Origin: an uncultured Lachnospiraceae bacterium
GTDB taxonomy: Bacteria > Bacillota > Clostridia > Lachnospirales > Lachnospiraceae
Reading direction: 5' to 3'
DNA length: 64,000 nt
NCBI GenBank assembly: GCA_947643615.1
Contig: CANRWO010000014.1
Coordinates: forward strand, 1-64,000
Shown here: positions 7,144 through 15,994 of the stretch, piece by piece
Layout of the letters: each line of letters opens with the position of its first letter
Position numbering within the stretch: position 1 is the stretch's first letter
The notes under the pieces: generated by a model
The model's database searches: none
The model's input: the letters and a program-made list of their open reading frames with translations, nothing else
What the model was told of the DNA's origin: nothing
Made by a program: the position numbers and the translations under genes

Positions 7144-9030
7144 GTTTTCTATTCTTGCCGCTAAGTCTTCCAGGTACATCCAGCGCTCCATTTTGTCTTC
7201 CAATGCTTTTTCTGCCGCTTCCTTTTGCTTCGAAAGCTCGCCCAGTTTGACAAAATCACTGGAATATTTCAGCATGTCCTGATCCAGGCGTCGTATTTCT
7301 TCCTCCAGCGCCGCCATATCCCCCTCAATGGTTTCGTAGTCCTTCTGCTCCTGATAGGTAAACCTGAGCTTACGCTTCTGGCCCATTTTCCAGTCTTTTT
7401 TCCCGGCATTCTCTTTTATCCCTGGGGCATTTTCCCTTTCCCCCGGAAAATGATTTTTGCCCCCTGGGGTACTTTTCCTCCCCTCCGAGATGCGATTCCC
7501 GCTCCCCTGGGTATCTTTCTCTATCCCCTGAGTATCCTGCTGTTCTTTCCTCCGGTTTGCATAATCCGTATAGCCGCCCTCATACTGCACAAACCTGCCC
7601 TCTTCCATTGCGAAGATGCGGCGTACCGTCCTGTCCAGAAAATACCGGTCATGGGAAACCACAATCACAATCCCCTGAAAACGGTCCAGATAGTCCTCCA
7701 GGATCCGCAGGGTGGCAATGTCCAGGTCATTGGTGGGTTCGTCCAATATCAAAACATTGGGCGCTCCCATCAGCATTTTCAGAAGATACAGCCTGCGGCG
7801 CTCCCCACCGGAAAGTTTTCCCAGGAGTCCGTATTGGTCTTCCCCTGCAAAAAGGAATCGCTCCAGCATTCTCGCCGCGCTTACCTTTCCTTCATCCGTG
7901 TCCACGAACTCCGCCACATTTCGGATATAATCGATCACCCGCATCTTCGGGTCCATTTCCTCCCCGCCGATTTCCTGGGCATAATAACCGATCCTTACGG
8001 TCTGCCCCAGCTCCACAAAGCCGCTGTCCGCCGCAACCTCACCAAGTATAATCTTCATCAGGGTGGATTTCCCGCTTCCGTTGGGGCCGATGAAACCGAC
8101 TCTGTCGTTCTTCAGGAACATGTAGGAAAAGTCATTGATCAAAGACCTCCCTCCATAGCTTTTATTGATATGGTGAAGCTCCACCGTTGTCCTGCCCAGG
8201 CGCGTACTGGCAGAAGACATTTCCACCTCATTATCCCGCTCAAAGCCAGCCACATCCTTCAGCGCTTCATACCTCTCCAGCCTGGCTTTTTGCTTGGTGG
8301 ACCTGGCTCTGGCGCCGCGCATGACCCAGGCCAGCTCGTTCCTTAAAATACTTTCCCTTTTTCTCTGGCTTGCCAGCTCCATGGCCTCACGCTGCATCTT
8401 AAGCTCCAGGTATCCCGCATAGTTGGCGTCATAGGAGTAAATGCTTCCCTTGTCAATCTCTATGATCCTCCGGGCCACACTGTCCAGGAAATAGCGGTCA
8501 TGGGTTACCATGACTACCGCGCCCTTTCTCTTTTTCAGCATATCCTCAAGCCAGTCGCTCATCTCATTGTCCAGATGGTTCGTAGGTTCGTCCAGCACCA
8601 ATATTTCCGCCGGGGAAAGCAGAACGGAGACAAGGGCCAGCCTTTTCTTCTGTCCCCCGGAAAGCTGCCCGCAGGGTTTCTCGAAGTCCGTCACCCCAAG
8701 CCTGGTCAGCATGGCTTTGGCATCCGAAACGATATAGCTGCTGTTGGCTTCCGTGCGGTTGTCACGCAGCACCGCTTCCAGCGCCGTTTCCTGTTCCTCA
8801 AAATACGGATCCTGGGGCAGGAAGCGCACCATGCAGTGATTGGCCATGATCACACGGCCCTCGTCAGGCTCTTCAAGGCCCGCAATAATCTGAAGCAGCG
8901 TGGACTTCCCTGTGCCGTTAATGCCGATCACACCGGCCTTCTCCCCCTCCTCCAGAAAAAAGCTTGCTTGATGGAATAATTTCCGTTCCCCGTATGCTTT
9001 TGTAATATTGTCAATCGTTAAAATGTTCAT
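7123..9030 (-). CDS. ABC-F family ATPase (Uup/EttA-like)
   Basis: 635 residues with two complete ABC ATPase domains and no membrane segment. First: Walker A GINGTGKST (36-44), signature LSGGQKKR, Walker B ILVLDEPTNHLD. Second: GPNGSGKST, LSGGERRR, ILDEPTNDLD. ABC-F proteins act on ribosomes as translation factors or antibiotic-resistance factors. The C-terminus has a Uup-like coiled coil (YETIEGDMAALEEEIRRLDQ). Between core and coil is a hydrophilic, repeat-like linker (DTQGIEKDTQG, then PGGK/PGER/PGIK units) that looks fast-evolving. Starts after AAGGGG; probably cotranscribed with the hydrolase gene upstream (60 bp gap). Confidence 0.9.
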   Translation of the reverse strand: MNILTIDNITKAYGERKLFHQASFFLEEGEKAGVIGINGTGKSTLLQIIAGLEEPDEGRVIMANHCMVRFLPQDPYFEEQETALEAVLRDNRTEANSSYIVSDAKAMLTRLGVTDFEKPCGQLSGGQKKRLALVSVLLSPAEILVLDEPTNHLDNEMSDWLEDMLKKRKGAVVMVTHDRYFLDSVARRIIEIDKGSIYSYDANYAGYLELKMQREAMELASQRKRESILRNELAWVMRGARARSTKQKARLERYEALKDVAGFERDNEVEMSSASTRLGRTTVELHHINKSYGGRSLINDFSYMFLKNDRVGFIGPNGSGKSTLMKIILGEVAADSGFVELGQTVRIGYYAQEIGGEEMDPKMRVIDYIRNVAEFVDTDEGKVSAARMLERFLFAGEDQYGLLGKLSGGERRRLYLLKMLMGAPNVLILDEPTNDLDIATLRILEDYLDRFQGIVIVVSHDRYFLDRTVRRIFAMEEGRFVQYEGGYTDYANRRKEQQDTQGIEKDTQGSGNRISEGRKSTPGGKNHFPGERENAPGIKENAGKKDWKMGQKRKLRFTYQEQKDYETIEGDMAALEEEIRRLDQDMLKYSSDFVKLGELSKQKEAAEKALEDKMERWMYLEDLAARIENGETVGE

Positions 9031-9090
9031 TTATATGCCCCTTACGATTTTTAACGAACCGGCTCTGCAATCCCTCAAAACATGTGGACG

Positions 9091-10266
9091 TCACGGTTCC
9101 AAAGCACCGTAGGTAACTGTCTTTAATTTCCGCACTGCGGGAGTCGCCCCGGCGCCACAGCGCTGGATAAAGTACAGGAATACCAGCTCCTCGCTGAAAT
9201 CCATGGCAACATAATTCCCCGTCCAGCCATCCCAGCCGAACTCTCCCAGGGAACCGTTATAGCCTGCCACGGCCTGATCCATCAGAACACGCATAAGGCA
9301 GCCGTAGCCGTAACCCTTCACACTGTCCCACACCAGGGATTCCCTCTGCCGGGGCGTTAAATGGTTCTGTGCCATAAATTCCACTGTCTTACGGCCCAGG
9401 ATCCTTTGATCCTTATATTTTCCTTTGTGTACCAGCATGGATGCAAAATGGCTGTAGTCGTCCAGGGTGGAAACAAGTCCCGCGCCCCCGGATTCGAAAG
9501 CCACATCCTCCCCGTAGTACTCTCCCAGATGGCTGCCCCTGTGAACCTGCAACCCTTCCATCTCCGACCAGTCATAGTACTGGGCAAAACGGTGAAGCTT
9601 GTCCTTCGGGACGTAGAATGCCGTATCCTTCATGTCCAGGGGATCAAACAGTTCTTCTTTTAAAAACTGCCCGAATTTCTTTCCCGATACCACCTCAACA
9701 ATTCCCCCCAGGATATCCGCGGAGTATCCGTACATCCACCTCTCCCCCGGCTGGAAACAGAGAGGCACCGTGGCAATCTGCCGCATGTATTCCTGGGTGT
9801 CCACAGTCTCTCCCTGGGCCCTGCGGGCCAGCAGTCCTCTCAGCACTGTATCCATACGCCTTCCGGGTTCATGGGCCGGATCGGGATAGGGAATGCCGGA
9901 AGTCATATTCAGAAGGTCCCACAGGGTAATCTCCCTATCGGCAGGGACCTCAGCCTGCTTTTCCTCACTCCACACCTTAGGACATTTGAATGCAGGAATA
10001 TATCGGGACACCGGGTCCCATACGTCTATATCTCCCCTCTCCATCAAAATCATTACGGCTGCCGCCGTCACCGGCTTTGTCATGGAGAAAAGGCGGATGA
10101 TGGTATCCCTGGCCATGGGGGTCCCTTGCTCTCCGTCCCCATAGCCGAAGGCATTGTAGTAAATTTCCCGGTCCCTGTGCAGAACCAGGGCGCTGGCTCC
10201 CTTTACCCTGCCCTCCGTGACTTCTTTTTCTATCAGTCTGTCCATTGTTTCTCTGTAATGATACAT
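9091..10266 (-). CDS. Serine hydrolase, class C beta-lactamase/esterase family
   Basis: 391 residues, beta-lactamase-related fold. The SxxK motif is SMTK (61-64), the YxN-like motif is YSA at about 181, and a GWDGWTG segment near residue 350 takes the place of the KTG/HTG box. No signal peptide is visible, so it is probably cytoplasmic; such proteins are often esterases or peptidases rather than true beta-lactamases. AGGGGG lies 6 bases before the ATG. It lies just ahead of the ABC-F gene, and follows GH51 after a 137-bp gap that holds a perfect hairpin. Confidence 0.85.
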   Translation of the reverse strand: MYHYRETMDRLIEKEVTEGRVKGASALVLHRDREIYYNAFGYGDGEQGTPMARDTIIRLFSMTKPVTAAAVMILMERGDIDVWDPVSRYIPAFKCPKVWSEEKQAEVPADREITLWDLLNMTSGIPYPDPAHEPGRRMDTVLRGLLARRAQGETVDTQEYMRQIATVPLCFQPGERWMYGYSADILGGIVEVVSGKKFGQFLKEELFDPLDMKDTAFYVPKDKLHRFAQYYDWSEMEGLQVHRGSHLGEYYGEDVAFESGGAGLVSTLDDYSHFASMLVHKGKYKDQRILGRKTVEFMAQNHLTPRQRESLVWDSVKGYGYGCLMRVLMDQAVAGYNGSLGEFGWDGWTGNYVAMDFSEELVFLYFIQRCGAGATPAVRKLKTVTYGALEP

Positions 10267-10334
10267 AGAAATCCCCCTTGCCGCCCTTGCGGCTCATAGA
10301 AATCCGTTTTCCTGGAATCCGTTTCCATACGCAC

Positions 10335-10363
10335 CGAACCCGAAACATGAGATTTCGGGTTCG
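10335..10363 (-). terminator. Hairpin after the arabinofuranosidase gene
   Basis: An 11-bp perfect stem (CGAACCCGAAA / TTTCGGGTTCG) with a 7-nt loop, 41 bp past the GH51 stop. There is no clear T tract on the minus strand, so it may weaken or process the transcript rather than end it. Confidence 0.45.
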
Positions 10364-10403
10364 ATACACATTTCCAATATGATTATAATAACATAAATAA
10401 TTC

Positions 10404-11900
10404 TTACAGTTCAAGCTCCAGATGCAGTACGCTGCACGCCGGGACAGTGAATCGCACCTGATTGCCCTCCACCGAGAAGTCCGTAAATTCCTGGGTATGT
10501 ACCATATCCGGTTCCTCAAAGGTATTATGGGCATGCATCTCCCCTGTCAGGATCCTGCCTTTCACGGCCGAAACCGCTGTCTCTGCGAAGAAACCTTCCA
10601 CTTCCGCCTTCCGGGACAGAGAAGCATTGGTCACCGTGACATGGAGCCTGCCGTCTTTTCCCAGGGAAACGGACTCGGACAGATCCGGGATCATATAATC
10701 TTCCTCCAGTCCCACTTCTTCCGTTTCAATGGAGGATTCAACCAGTTCACCGTCCTGATGATGCTGGAACAGATCAAAAACATGCCAGGTAGGGGTCTTT
10801 GCCATTTTCTCCCCCTCGGTCAGGATCACTGCCTGCAGCACATTCACCATCTGGGCAATATTGGCCATCTTCACACGGTCACAATTCTTGTTAAACAGGT
10901 TCAGGTTAATGCCCGCCACCAGCGCATCCCGCATGGTATTCTGCTGATACAGGAAACCGGGGTTGGTACCGGGTTCCACATCATACCAGGTTCCCCATTC
11001 ATCAATGACCATTCCGATCTTCTTCTCAGGGTCATACTGATCCATGATTGCGCCGTGGCGACGGATCAGCTCTTCCATCTTAAGGGTCGCCTTAAGGGTG
11101 CGGTACCAATCCTTCTCGTCAAATTCCAACGCAGAACCCTTGCTGCTCCAGTCACCTGTGGGAAGGGTATAATAGTGCAGCGACATTCCACCCATAAAGC
11201 CGCTTCCGTGGTCAAAAGCAGTCTCCAGCACCTTGTCCGTCCAGTGATAGTCACCCGCGTTTGCCCCGCAGGCGATTTTACAGATGGGGTTCTTAGAATC
11301 ATAATTGCGGACATAGGTCTGGTATCTGCGGTACATATCCCCGTAGAATTCAGGGCGCATATTGCCGCCGCAACCCCAGTTCTCATTGCCCACGCCGAAA
11401 TAATCCACCCTCCAGGGTTCCTCGTGGCCGTTTTCCTTTCTCAAGTCCGCCATGGGAGAAATGCCGTCAAAGGTCATATATTCCACCCACTCGCTCATTT
11501 CCTGCACGGTGCCGCTGCCCATATTGCCGTTGATATAGGTCTTACATCCCAGCTGCCTACACAGCTCCATGAATTCATGGGTGCCGAAGCTGTTGTCCTC
11601 CACAACGCCGCCCCAGTGGGTGTTGACCATTTTCTTTCTTCCCTCTTTCGGGCCGATGCCGTCCTTCCAGTGATACTCATCAGCGAAGCATCCGCCGGGC
11701 CAGCGCAGCACCGGCACCCGGATCTCCTTCAGCGCCTCCACCACATCCGTCCGCATACCGTTTACGTTTGGAATTTCGGAATCCTCGCCCACATAGATTC
11801 CCTCATAGATGCACCTTCCCAGATGCTCCGAGAAATGCCCCTGAAGCTCAGGGTTAATATGCCCTTTCTTTACTTTCGGATTCACATACAGTTTTGCCAT
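10404..11900 (-). CDS. Alpha-L-arabinofuranosidase, GH51
   Basis: 498 residues. A GH51 TIM-barrel ([18 protein letters not shown] near the N-terminus), acid/base Glu in [11 protein letters not shown] (E173), nucleophile Glu in [15 protein letters not shown] (E301) and a C-terminal beta domain. It removes arabinose from arabinan or arabinoxylan oligosaccharides. There is no signal peptide, so it acts on imported oligomers. The ATG at 11900 follows GGAGAAGACC; the in-frame extension to 11978 has no ribosome site. It has its own promoter (11950-11978). The arabinose released would feed the pentose operon at 16-21 kb. Confidence 0.92.
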   Translation of the reverse strand: MAKLYVNPKVKKGHINPELQGHFSEHLGRCIYEGIYVGEDSEIPNVNGMRTDVVEALKEIRVPVLRWPGGCFADEYHWKDGIGPKEGRKKMVNTHWGGVVEDNSFGTHEFMELCRQLGCKTYINGNMGSGTVQEMSEWVEYMTFDGISPMADLRKENGHEEPWRVDYFGVGNENWGCGGNMRPEFYGDMYRRYQTYVRNYDSKNPICKIACGANAGDYHWTDKVLETAFDHGSGFMGGMSLHYYTLPTGDWSSKGSALEFDEKDWYRTLKATLKMEELIRRHGAIMDQYDPEKKIGMVIDEWGTWYDVEPGTNPGFLYQQNTMRDALVAGINLNLFNKNCDRVKMANIAQMVNVLQAVILTEGEKMAKTPTWHVFDLFQHHQDGELVESSIETEEVGLEEDYMIPDLSESVSLGKDGRLHVTVTNASLSRKAEVEGFFAETAVSAVKGRILTGEMHAHNTFEEPDMVHTQEFTDFSVEGNQVRFTVPACSVLHLELEL

Positions 11901-11949
11901 GGTCTTCTCCTTCTGCCCGCATGTATTTTGAAAAAGCGAGTTTAAGACA

Positions 11950-11978
11950 AGTTTAACCGTATGAAAAATAAAAGTCAA
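11950..11978 (-). promoter_or_regulatory. Predicted promoter of the GH51 gene
   Basis: TTGACT (11973-11978), 17-bp spacer, TAAACT (11950-11955) on the minus strand, about 50 bp upstream of the GH51 start codon. Confidence 0.55.
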
Positions 11979-12004
11979 TGACTAATGCTCTATCCGCCCC
12001 GGGA

Positions 12005-13579
12005 TCAGAATAAGCGCTTTGACAGCCTCACGGGAAACCGCAGCTTTGGAGTTTTCAGGGATTTCCCGGAGTTACTTTGCAGGGGATTCCTTTCCCGGGG
12101 AGAATCCTCGTCCACAGGCGCCTGCGCCTCGGCCGTGTCCTGGGTGCCTGCTATAATTTGTTTACCTGCTGTGGCCTGTGTGCCTGCTATGGCCTGTGTA
12201 CTTGCTGTGGCCTGCGTACCTGCCATGGCCTGTGTACCTGCCCCGGCCAGCCTCTTCCCCATCACCTTCCGCACATGGAAATAGGCCGGGATCAGGAAGA
12301 TATCTGCAAAGATCCACGCAATGGGGCTTCCCAAGGCCACACCCGCAAACCCCATGACGGGCACCAGGACAAACCCGGCAATTGCCCTTGCCAGCATTTC
12401 AAACACTCCCGCCAGTATGGCAAAGGTGGGGAATCCCATTCCCTGGATGAGGAACCTCACAATGTTCACCAGGGCCAGAGGGAAATAGAATACCGTATTC
12501 ATGATCAGGAAGAATCTCACATCTCCGATAATAGCCGTCTCCGACGCATCCAGGAACAGCATGGCAAGGGGCCTCCCCAGGAGAATGCTGACGGACAGTG
12601 CAATCACCGAGTATCCCGCCCCCAGCATGACACAGGATTTCAGTCCCTTACTGATACGGTCCAGTCTCCCCGCGCCTATATTCTGCCCGCCGTAGGTAGC
12701 CATAGTGGACCCCATAGCGTCAAAGGGGCAGGCCAGGAACCCGCTGATACGCCCTGCTGCCGTCACCGCTGCCACCGCATCGGAACCCAGCGTGTTGGTA
12801 GCGCTCTGCAGAACCACACTGCCGATAGCCGTGATGGAATACTGAAGTCCCATGGGCACACCCATGCCGCAAAGCGATCCCATCAGATGCCGGTCAGGCG
12901 CCCATTCATCCCTCTGGATCCGCAAGATCTCAAACTTTTTCATCATATAAAGAAGACAGCATACGCCGGATACTCCCTGGGAAATCACCGTTGCCCAGGC
13001 CGCGCCCTGGACACCCCAATGGAGGTTTATGATAAAGAACAGATCCAGTCCGATATTTAAAAAGGACGACATAAGCAGAAAGATTACCGGAGTCCTGCTG
13101 TCCCCAAGGGCACGGATCACGCCGGAGGTCATATTGTACAGGAAAGTCACCGGTATGCCCAGGAAAATGATCCAGATATAGGCATGGGACGCCTCCAGGA
13201 TGTTCGCCGGGGTCTTCATCAGTACCAGGATGTGACGGCAGAATATGGTCGTCAGTACGGTCATCAGGATCCCGAAAGCCGCCGCCAGCCATACGCAGTT
13301 TGCCACTACCCTGCGCATCCCCTTCAGGTCTCCCGCACCGAATTTGTGGGAGACAGGGATGGAAAAGCCGCTGCACACGCCCATGCAGAAGCCGATGATC
13401 AGAAAGTTCACGGAACCCGTGGCCCCCACTGCCGCCAGATTCTCTTTCCCCAGAAAACGCCCTACGATCAGGGTGTCCACCAAGCTGTAAAACTGCTGGA
13501 ACAGGAACCCGAAAAACAAAGGTATGGAAAACCCCAGGATCAGTTTCATGGGTGTGCCCTTAGTCATGTCTTTTGTCAT
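12005..13579 (-). CDS. MATE family efflux transporter with repetitive C-terminal tail
   Basis: 524 residues, about 70 longer than usual for MATE proteins. Twelve hydrophobic helices are visible in two halves; typical MATE segments include GATGSVNFLIIGFCMGVCSG and FDAMGSTMATYGGQNIGAG. It should exchange cations for drugs or metabolites. The extra length is a hydrophilic tail of seven 6-residue repeats (consensus AGTQAT), encoded by seven 18-bp repeats, followed by a basic end. The start follows AGGAGG. A promoter with a palindromic operator lies at 13681-13721. Confidence 0.9.
   Translation of the reverse strand: MTKDMTKGTPMKLILGFSIPLFFGFLFQQFYSLVDTLIVGRFLGKENLAAVGATGSVNFLIIGFCMGVCSGFSIPVSHKFGAGDLKGMRRVVANCVWLAAAFGILMTVLTTIFCRHILVLMKTPANILEASHAYIWIIFLGIPVTFLYNMTSGVIRALGDSRTPVIFLLMSSFLNIGLDLFFIINLHWGVQGAAWATVISQGVSGVCCLLYMMKKFEILRIQRDEWAPDRHLMGSLCGMGVPMGLQYSITAIGSVVLQSATNTLGSDAVAAVTAAGRISGFLACPFDAMGSTMATYGGQNIGAGRLDRISKGLKSCVMLGAGYSVIALSVSILLGRPLAMLFLDASETAIIGDVRFFLIMNTVFYFPLALVNIVRFLIQGMGFPTFAILAGVFEMLARAIAGFVLVPVMGFAGVALGSPIAWIFADIFLIPAYFHVRKVMGKRLAGAGTQAMAGTQATASTQAIAGTQATAGKQIIAGTQDTAEAQAPVDEDSPRERNPLQSNSGKSLKTPKLRFPVRLSKRLF
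12122..12247 (-). repeat. 18-bp coding minisatellite, seven units
   Basis: Seven in-frame units of 18 bp (consensus on the plus strand GTACCTGCTATGGCCTGT), 126 bp in total. They encode the AGTQAT-type tail of the MATE transporter. Units differ by single substitutions. Confidence 0.85.
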
Positions 13580-13680
13580 TGCCTTTTATCCTCCTTACGG
13601 AGCCGTCCGACTCCGTGCTCTATCCAAACTGCCGTTTCGGGAATGCCCCGTCTCGGTAAGACGCGGTTTCCCTTTGGAAA

Positions 13681-13721
13681 ATACTCTAAGAGAGTATATT
13701 CGCTTCCATGAAAAAGCACAA
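13681..13721 (-). promoter_or_regulatory. MATE promoter with palindromic operator
   Basis: On the minus strand TTGTGC (13716-13721), 17-bp spacer, TATACT (13693-13698). A perfect 17-bp palindrome, ATACTCT-AAG-AGAGTAT (13681-13697), covers the -10 box, as expected for a repressor site. Upstream, two direct copies of ATGTACTTTTTTGC (13721-13734 and 13753-13766) lie 32 bp apart, about three helical turns. Confidence 0.6.
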
Positions 13722-13873
13722 TGTACTTTTTTGCTGAAATTATCTCCTTTTCATGTACTTTTTTGCAACTTATTTCTTAGAGAGCATTTGAAAAGCATTC
13801 CCGCCGTTTCTATGCAAGCCCAATTCCTCCGTTTCCGCCATTTCAGGTTCTGTAGCGGTAAAGCCGGCAGGCA

Positions 13874-13911
13874 CAAAAAACCGCCGCTGTGGTTTTATCC
13901 ACAAACGGCGG
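13874..13911 (-). terminator. Rho-independent terminator of the ABC-2 exporter
   Basis: Stem CCGCCG...GTGG / CCAC...CGGCGG (13881-13911) followed by TTTTTT on the minus strand. It lies about 70 bp past the ABC permease stop. The remaining 13580-13982 stretch holds only this and the MATE promoter region. Confidence 0.8.
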
Positions 13912-13982
13912 CATATATGGGGTTTATATTAAAATAAAAGTCCTATACACAGCTTATTTTGGAAAGAACGATAAAGGTTCAC

Positions 13983-14783
13983 TTAAATATGTAAATCTTT
14001 CCTGCAAAATACAGCAGTCCCTATCGTGTAAAGAGCAATGGCGCCAATCAGTAAAGCCAATGTCCCAAAGACGGCGCTGCTCTCATTTGCGGCAATGCCA
14101 TTTGCATCAAACAGGGTAAAGAATGTAACGTACTTGATCGCTTCTGCCTTTTCACCCGCATTTGCCAGCATCTGAAGGATGTACATAAGCGCCGGGATGC
14201 CTGCCCCTAAAGCGATACTGTATTTGGTGTCGGAAAAAATACTGGAAGCGAGGAAACAGATGCTCCCGATAAATAAATGCAGGCATAAAAGGGAGGCATT
14301 TAATTTTAACAGCTCCGGCATTACAAGCTCTCCCGGAAAACTCGTTTCCGCTATTATCGCTTCCAACCCGGTTGTAAAAAGGATAAGCAGCAGTATACCG
14401 CTGATCAGGACAGACATCTGCGTTATTGCCACTGTCCTGCGTTTTACGGGCGCCGCCAACAACGTGACCATTGAGCCTTTGTCTGCATATTTGGCAATTA
14501 GGCCGTTGCCCCGGAGAATGCAGAATACCATAGGGAAAATCAAAAGGATAAATCCATAGAGATAAGAAACCATAAATCCTATCAGGCTTGTTGCCCCTGT
14601 GCTCATCCCAACCGAAGCCATCAGTTCCGGCATTACCTCATAAAAGCTGTCTAAAGTCGCCATCATCTCCGGGTCGTACATACTGATGATAATGGAAACA
14701 TACATAGATATAACGGCCCCAAAAATGATGAGCAGTTTAAAGCTGCCTTTCATCTCTCGTTTATATAAAGCCATGCTAAGCAT
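13983..14783 (-). CDS. ABC-2 type transporter permease
   Basis: 266 residues with six hydrophobic segments and no catalytic motif; a typical ABC-2 membrane subunit (LLIIFGAVISMYVSIIISMY near the start; IALGAGIPALMYILQML further on). It pairs with the ATPase encoded just upstream, whose last 8 nt it overlaps (ATG 14783 after GGAGG). Simple two-gene ABC-2 exporters of this kind often export lipids, peptides or antibiotics; the substrate is not evident. Confidence 0.8.
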   Translation of the reverse strand: MLSMALYKREMKGSFKLLIIFGAVISMYVSIIISMYDPEMMATLDSFYEVMPELMASVGMSTGATSLIGFMVSYLYGFILLIFPMVFCILRGNGLIAKYADKGSMVTLLAAPVKRRTVAITQMSVLISGILLLILFTTGLEAIIAETSFPGELVMPELLKLNASLLCLHLFIGSICFLASSIFSDTKYSIALGAGIPALMYILQMLANAGEKAEAIKYVTFFTLFDANGIAANESSAVFGTLALLIGAIALYTIGTAVFCRKDLHI

Positions 14784-15594
14784 TTCCCTCACCTCCGTAA
14801 TAACTCATAAAGATTGTTTCAAGGCTTTGTTTTGCCGCGACTGTGACAGCGTTGCCATCACAAATTCCATCAAAGTCCCTTGCAAAACACTCCGCCAGCT
14901 CGGGTGAATCCAAATGAACGGTATATGTGTGCATATGCCGTTCTCTTAATGTTTCAACCGAGTCAACCGTTACGGTTTTTCCGTTTCGGATAATGCCGAT
15001 CCGGTCGCAGGTGCGCTCCACTTCCTCAAACATGTGGCTCGACAAGAGAATGGTTTTACCCCTCTTTTTTTCTTCTGCAATCAACTCGATAAAGCGATTT
15101 TGCATCAAAGGGTCAAGCCCGCTTGTGGGTTCGTCCAAAATCAATATGTCAGGGTCGTGCATAAAGGCGGCCACAATGCCGATCTTTTGTTTCATTCCCT
15201 TACTCATTTTTTTCATTTTGCCTTTCGGGTCTAATTCGAACCGCTCAAGCATTTCCTGTATTCGATTATCTTTACCTGCGTTTCGGTAATCCGAGACAAA
15301 TTTGAGAAACTCTTTACCGGACATATCATCAAAAAAACTGATTTCCCCGGGAATATAACCCAGCCTTTTTTGGATCTCGTCGCGATGTTTCCAACAATCC
15401 AATCCACCAATTTGGCAGTCCCCGGCCTTAGGCTTGATAAATCCCATCAAATGTCGGATTGTTGTAGTCTTACCGGCGCCGTTGGGGCCAAGAAATCCAA
15501 AGACCTCACCTTTTTTTACTTGGATGGATACATCGAATATTCCTTTTCCTGCCCCGTAATCCCGAGTCAGGTTCCGGACATTTATTACACTCAT
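14776..15594 (-). CDS. ABC transporter ATPase of ABC-2 exporter
   Basis: 272 residues. Walker A GPNGAGKTT, a signature region with MSKGMKQK (a variant of LSGGQ often seen in ABC-2 exporters), Walker B ILILDEPTSGLDP and an H-loop in LLSSHMFEEVERTCDR. It provides energy for the overlapping permease. The ATG at 15594 follows AGGAGG; the 7-residue upstream extension lies over the ribosome site. A promoter precedes it at 15666-15693. Confidence 0.9.
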   Translation of the reverse strand: MSVINVRNLTRDYGAGKGIFDVSIQVKKGEVFGFLGPNGAGKTTTIRHLMGFIKPKAGDCQIGGLDCWKHRDEIQKRLGYIPGEISFFDDMSGKEFLKFVSDYRNAGKDNRIQEMLERFELDPKGKMKKMSKGMKQKIGIVAAFMHDPDILILDEPTSGLDPLMQNRFIELIAEEKKRGKTILLSSHMFEEVERTCDRIGIIRNGKTVTVDSVETLRERHMHTYTVHLDSPELAECFARDFDGICDGNAVTVAAKQSLETIFMSYYGGEGNA

Positions 15595-15665
15595 TGAATT
15601 TCCTCCTGCTGCCAACCCACTTTTCCCCTTTGGCCGATTTGATTTAACCGAGTTACTTATTCCCC

Positions 15666-15693
15666 ATTATATTAGATTGGCTTAAAATTTCAA
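15666..15693 (-). promoter_or_regulatory. Predicted promoter of the ABC-2 operon
   Basis: TTGAAA (15688-15693), 16-bp spacer, TATAAT (15666-15671) on the minus strand. The 15694-15994 stretch upstream holds no gene that I can support. Confidence 0.6.
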
Positions 15694-15994
15694 GGGGGTT
15701 TGGCAAAACAGCAATCCTTCAGCCGGCTCGCCGTACGCCCTATTATAATGGTTTCCAATGGTTTCCAAACACGCTCCGGCATAAAAAGCGGCAGAAACGG
15801 CGCTTAAAAGAATGCTCCGCATCCTTCCCCAGCCGGGACGCAGTTTCCCGTAAAATAAAAAGATGGGCAGGGAATGATCCCCACCCACCGTATCTTTGAG
15901 GCTATAAGCATTGCCTCTCGTTCTATATCGATTATTCTAAGCCTTACCGTTTCCGCAACCGCTGCGGGCAGCCTTGCTTTCCTGCCTGAAAACC

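Noticed and set aside
10422-11945. 507-residue open frame antisense to the GH51 gene
   Set aside because: It mirrors a well-supported catalytic gene, has His/Pro/Leu-rich antisense composition and no ribosome site or family motif.
15682-15888. 68-residue minus-strand frame between the ABC-2 genes and the isomerase
   Set aside because: GTG start without Shine-Dalgarno, no recognisable features, and it runs into the predicted ABC-2 promoter.
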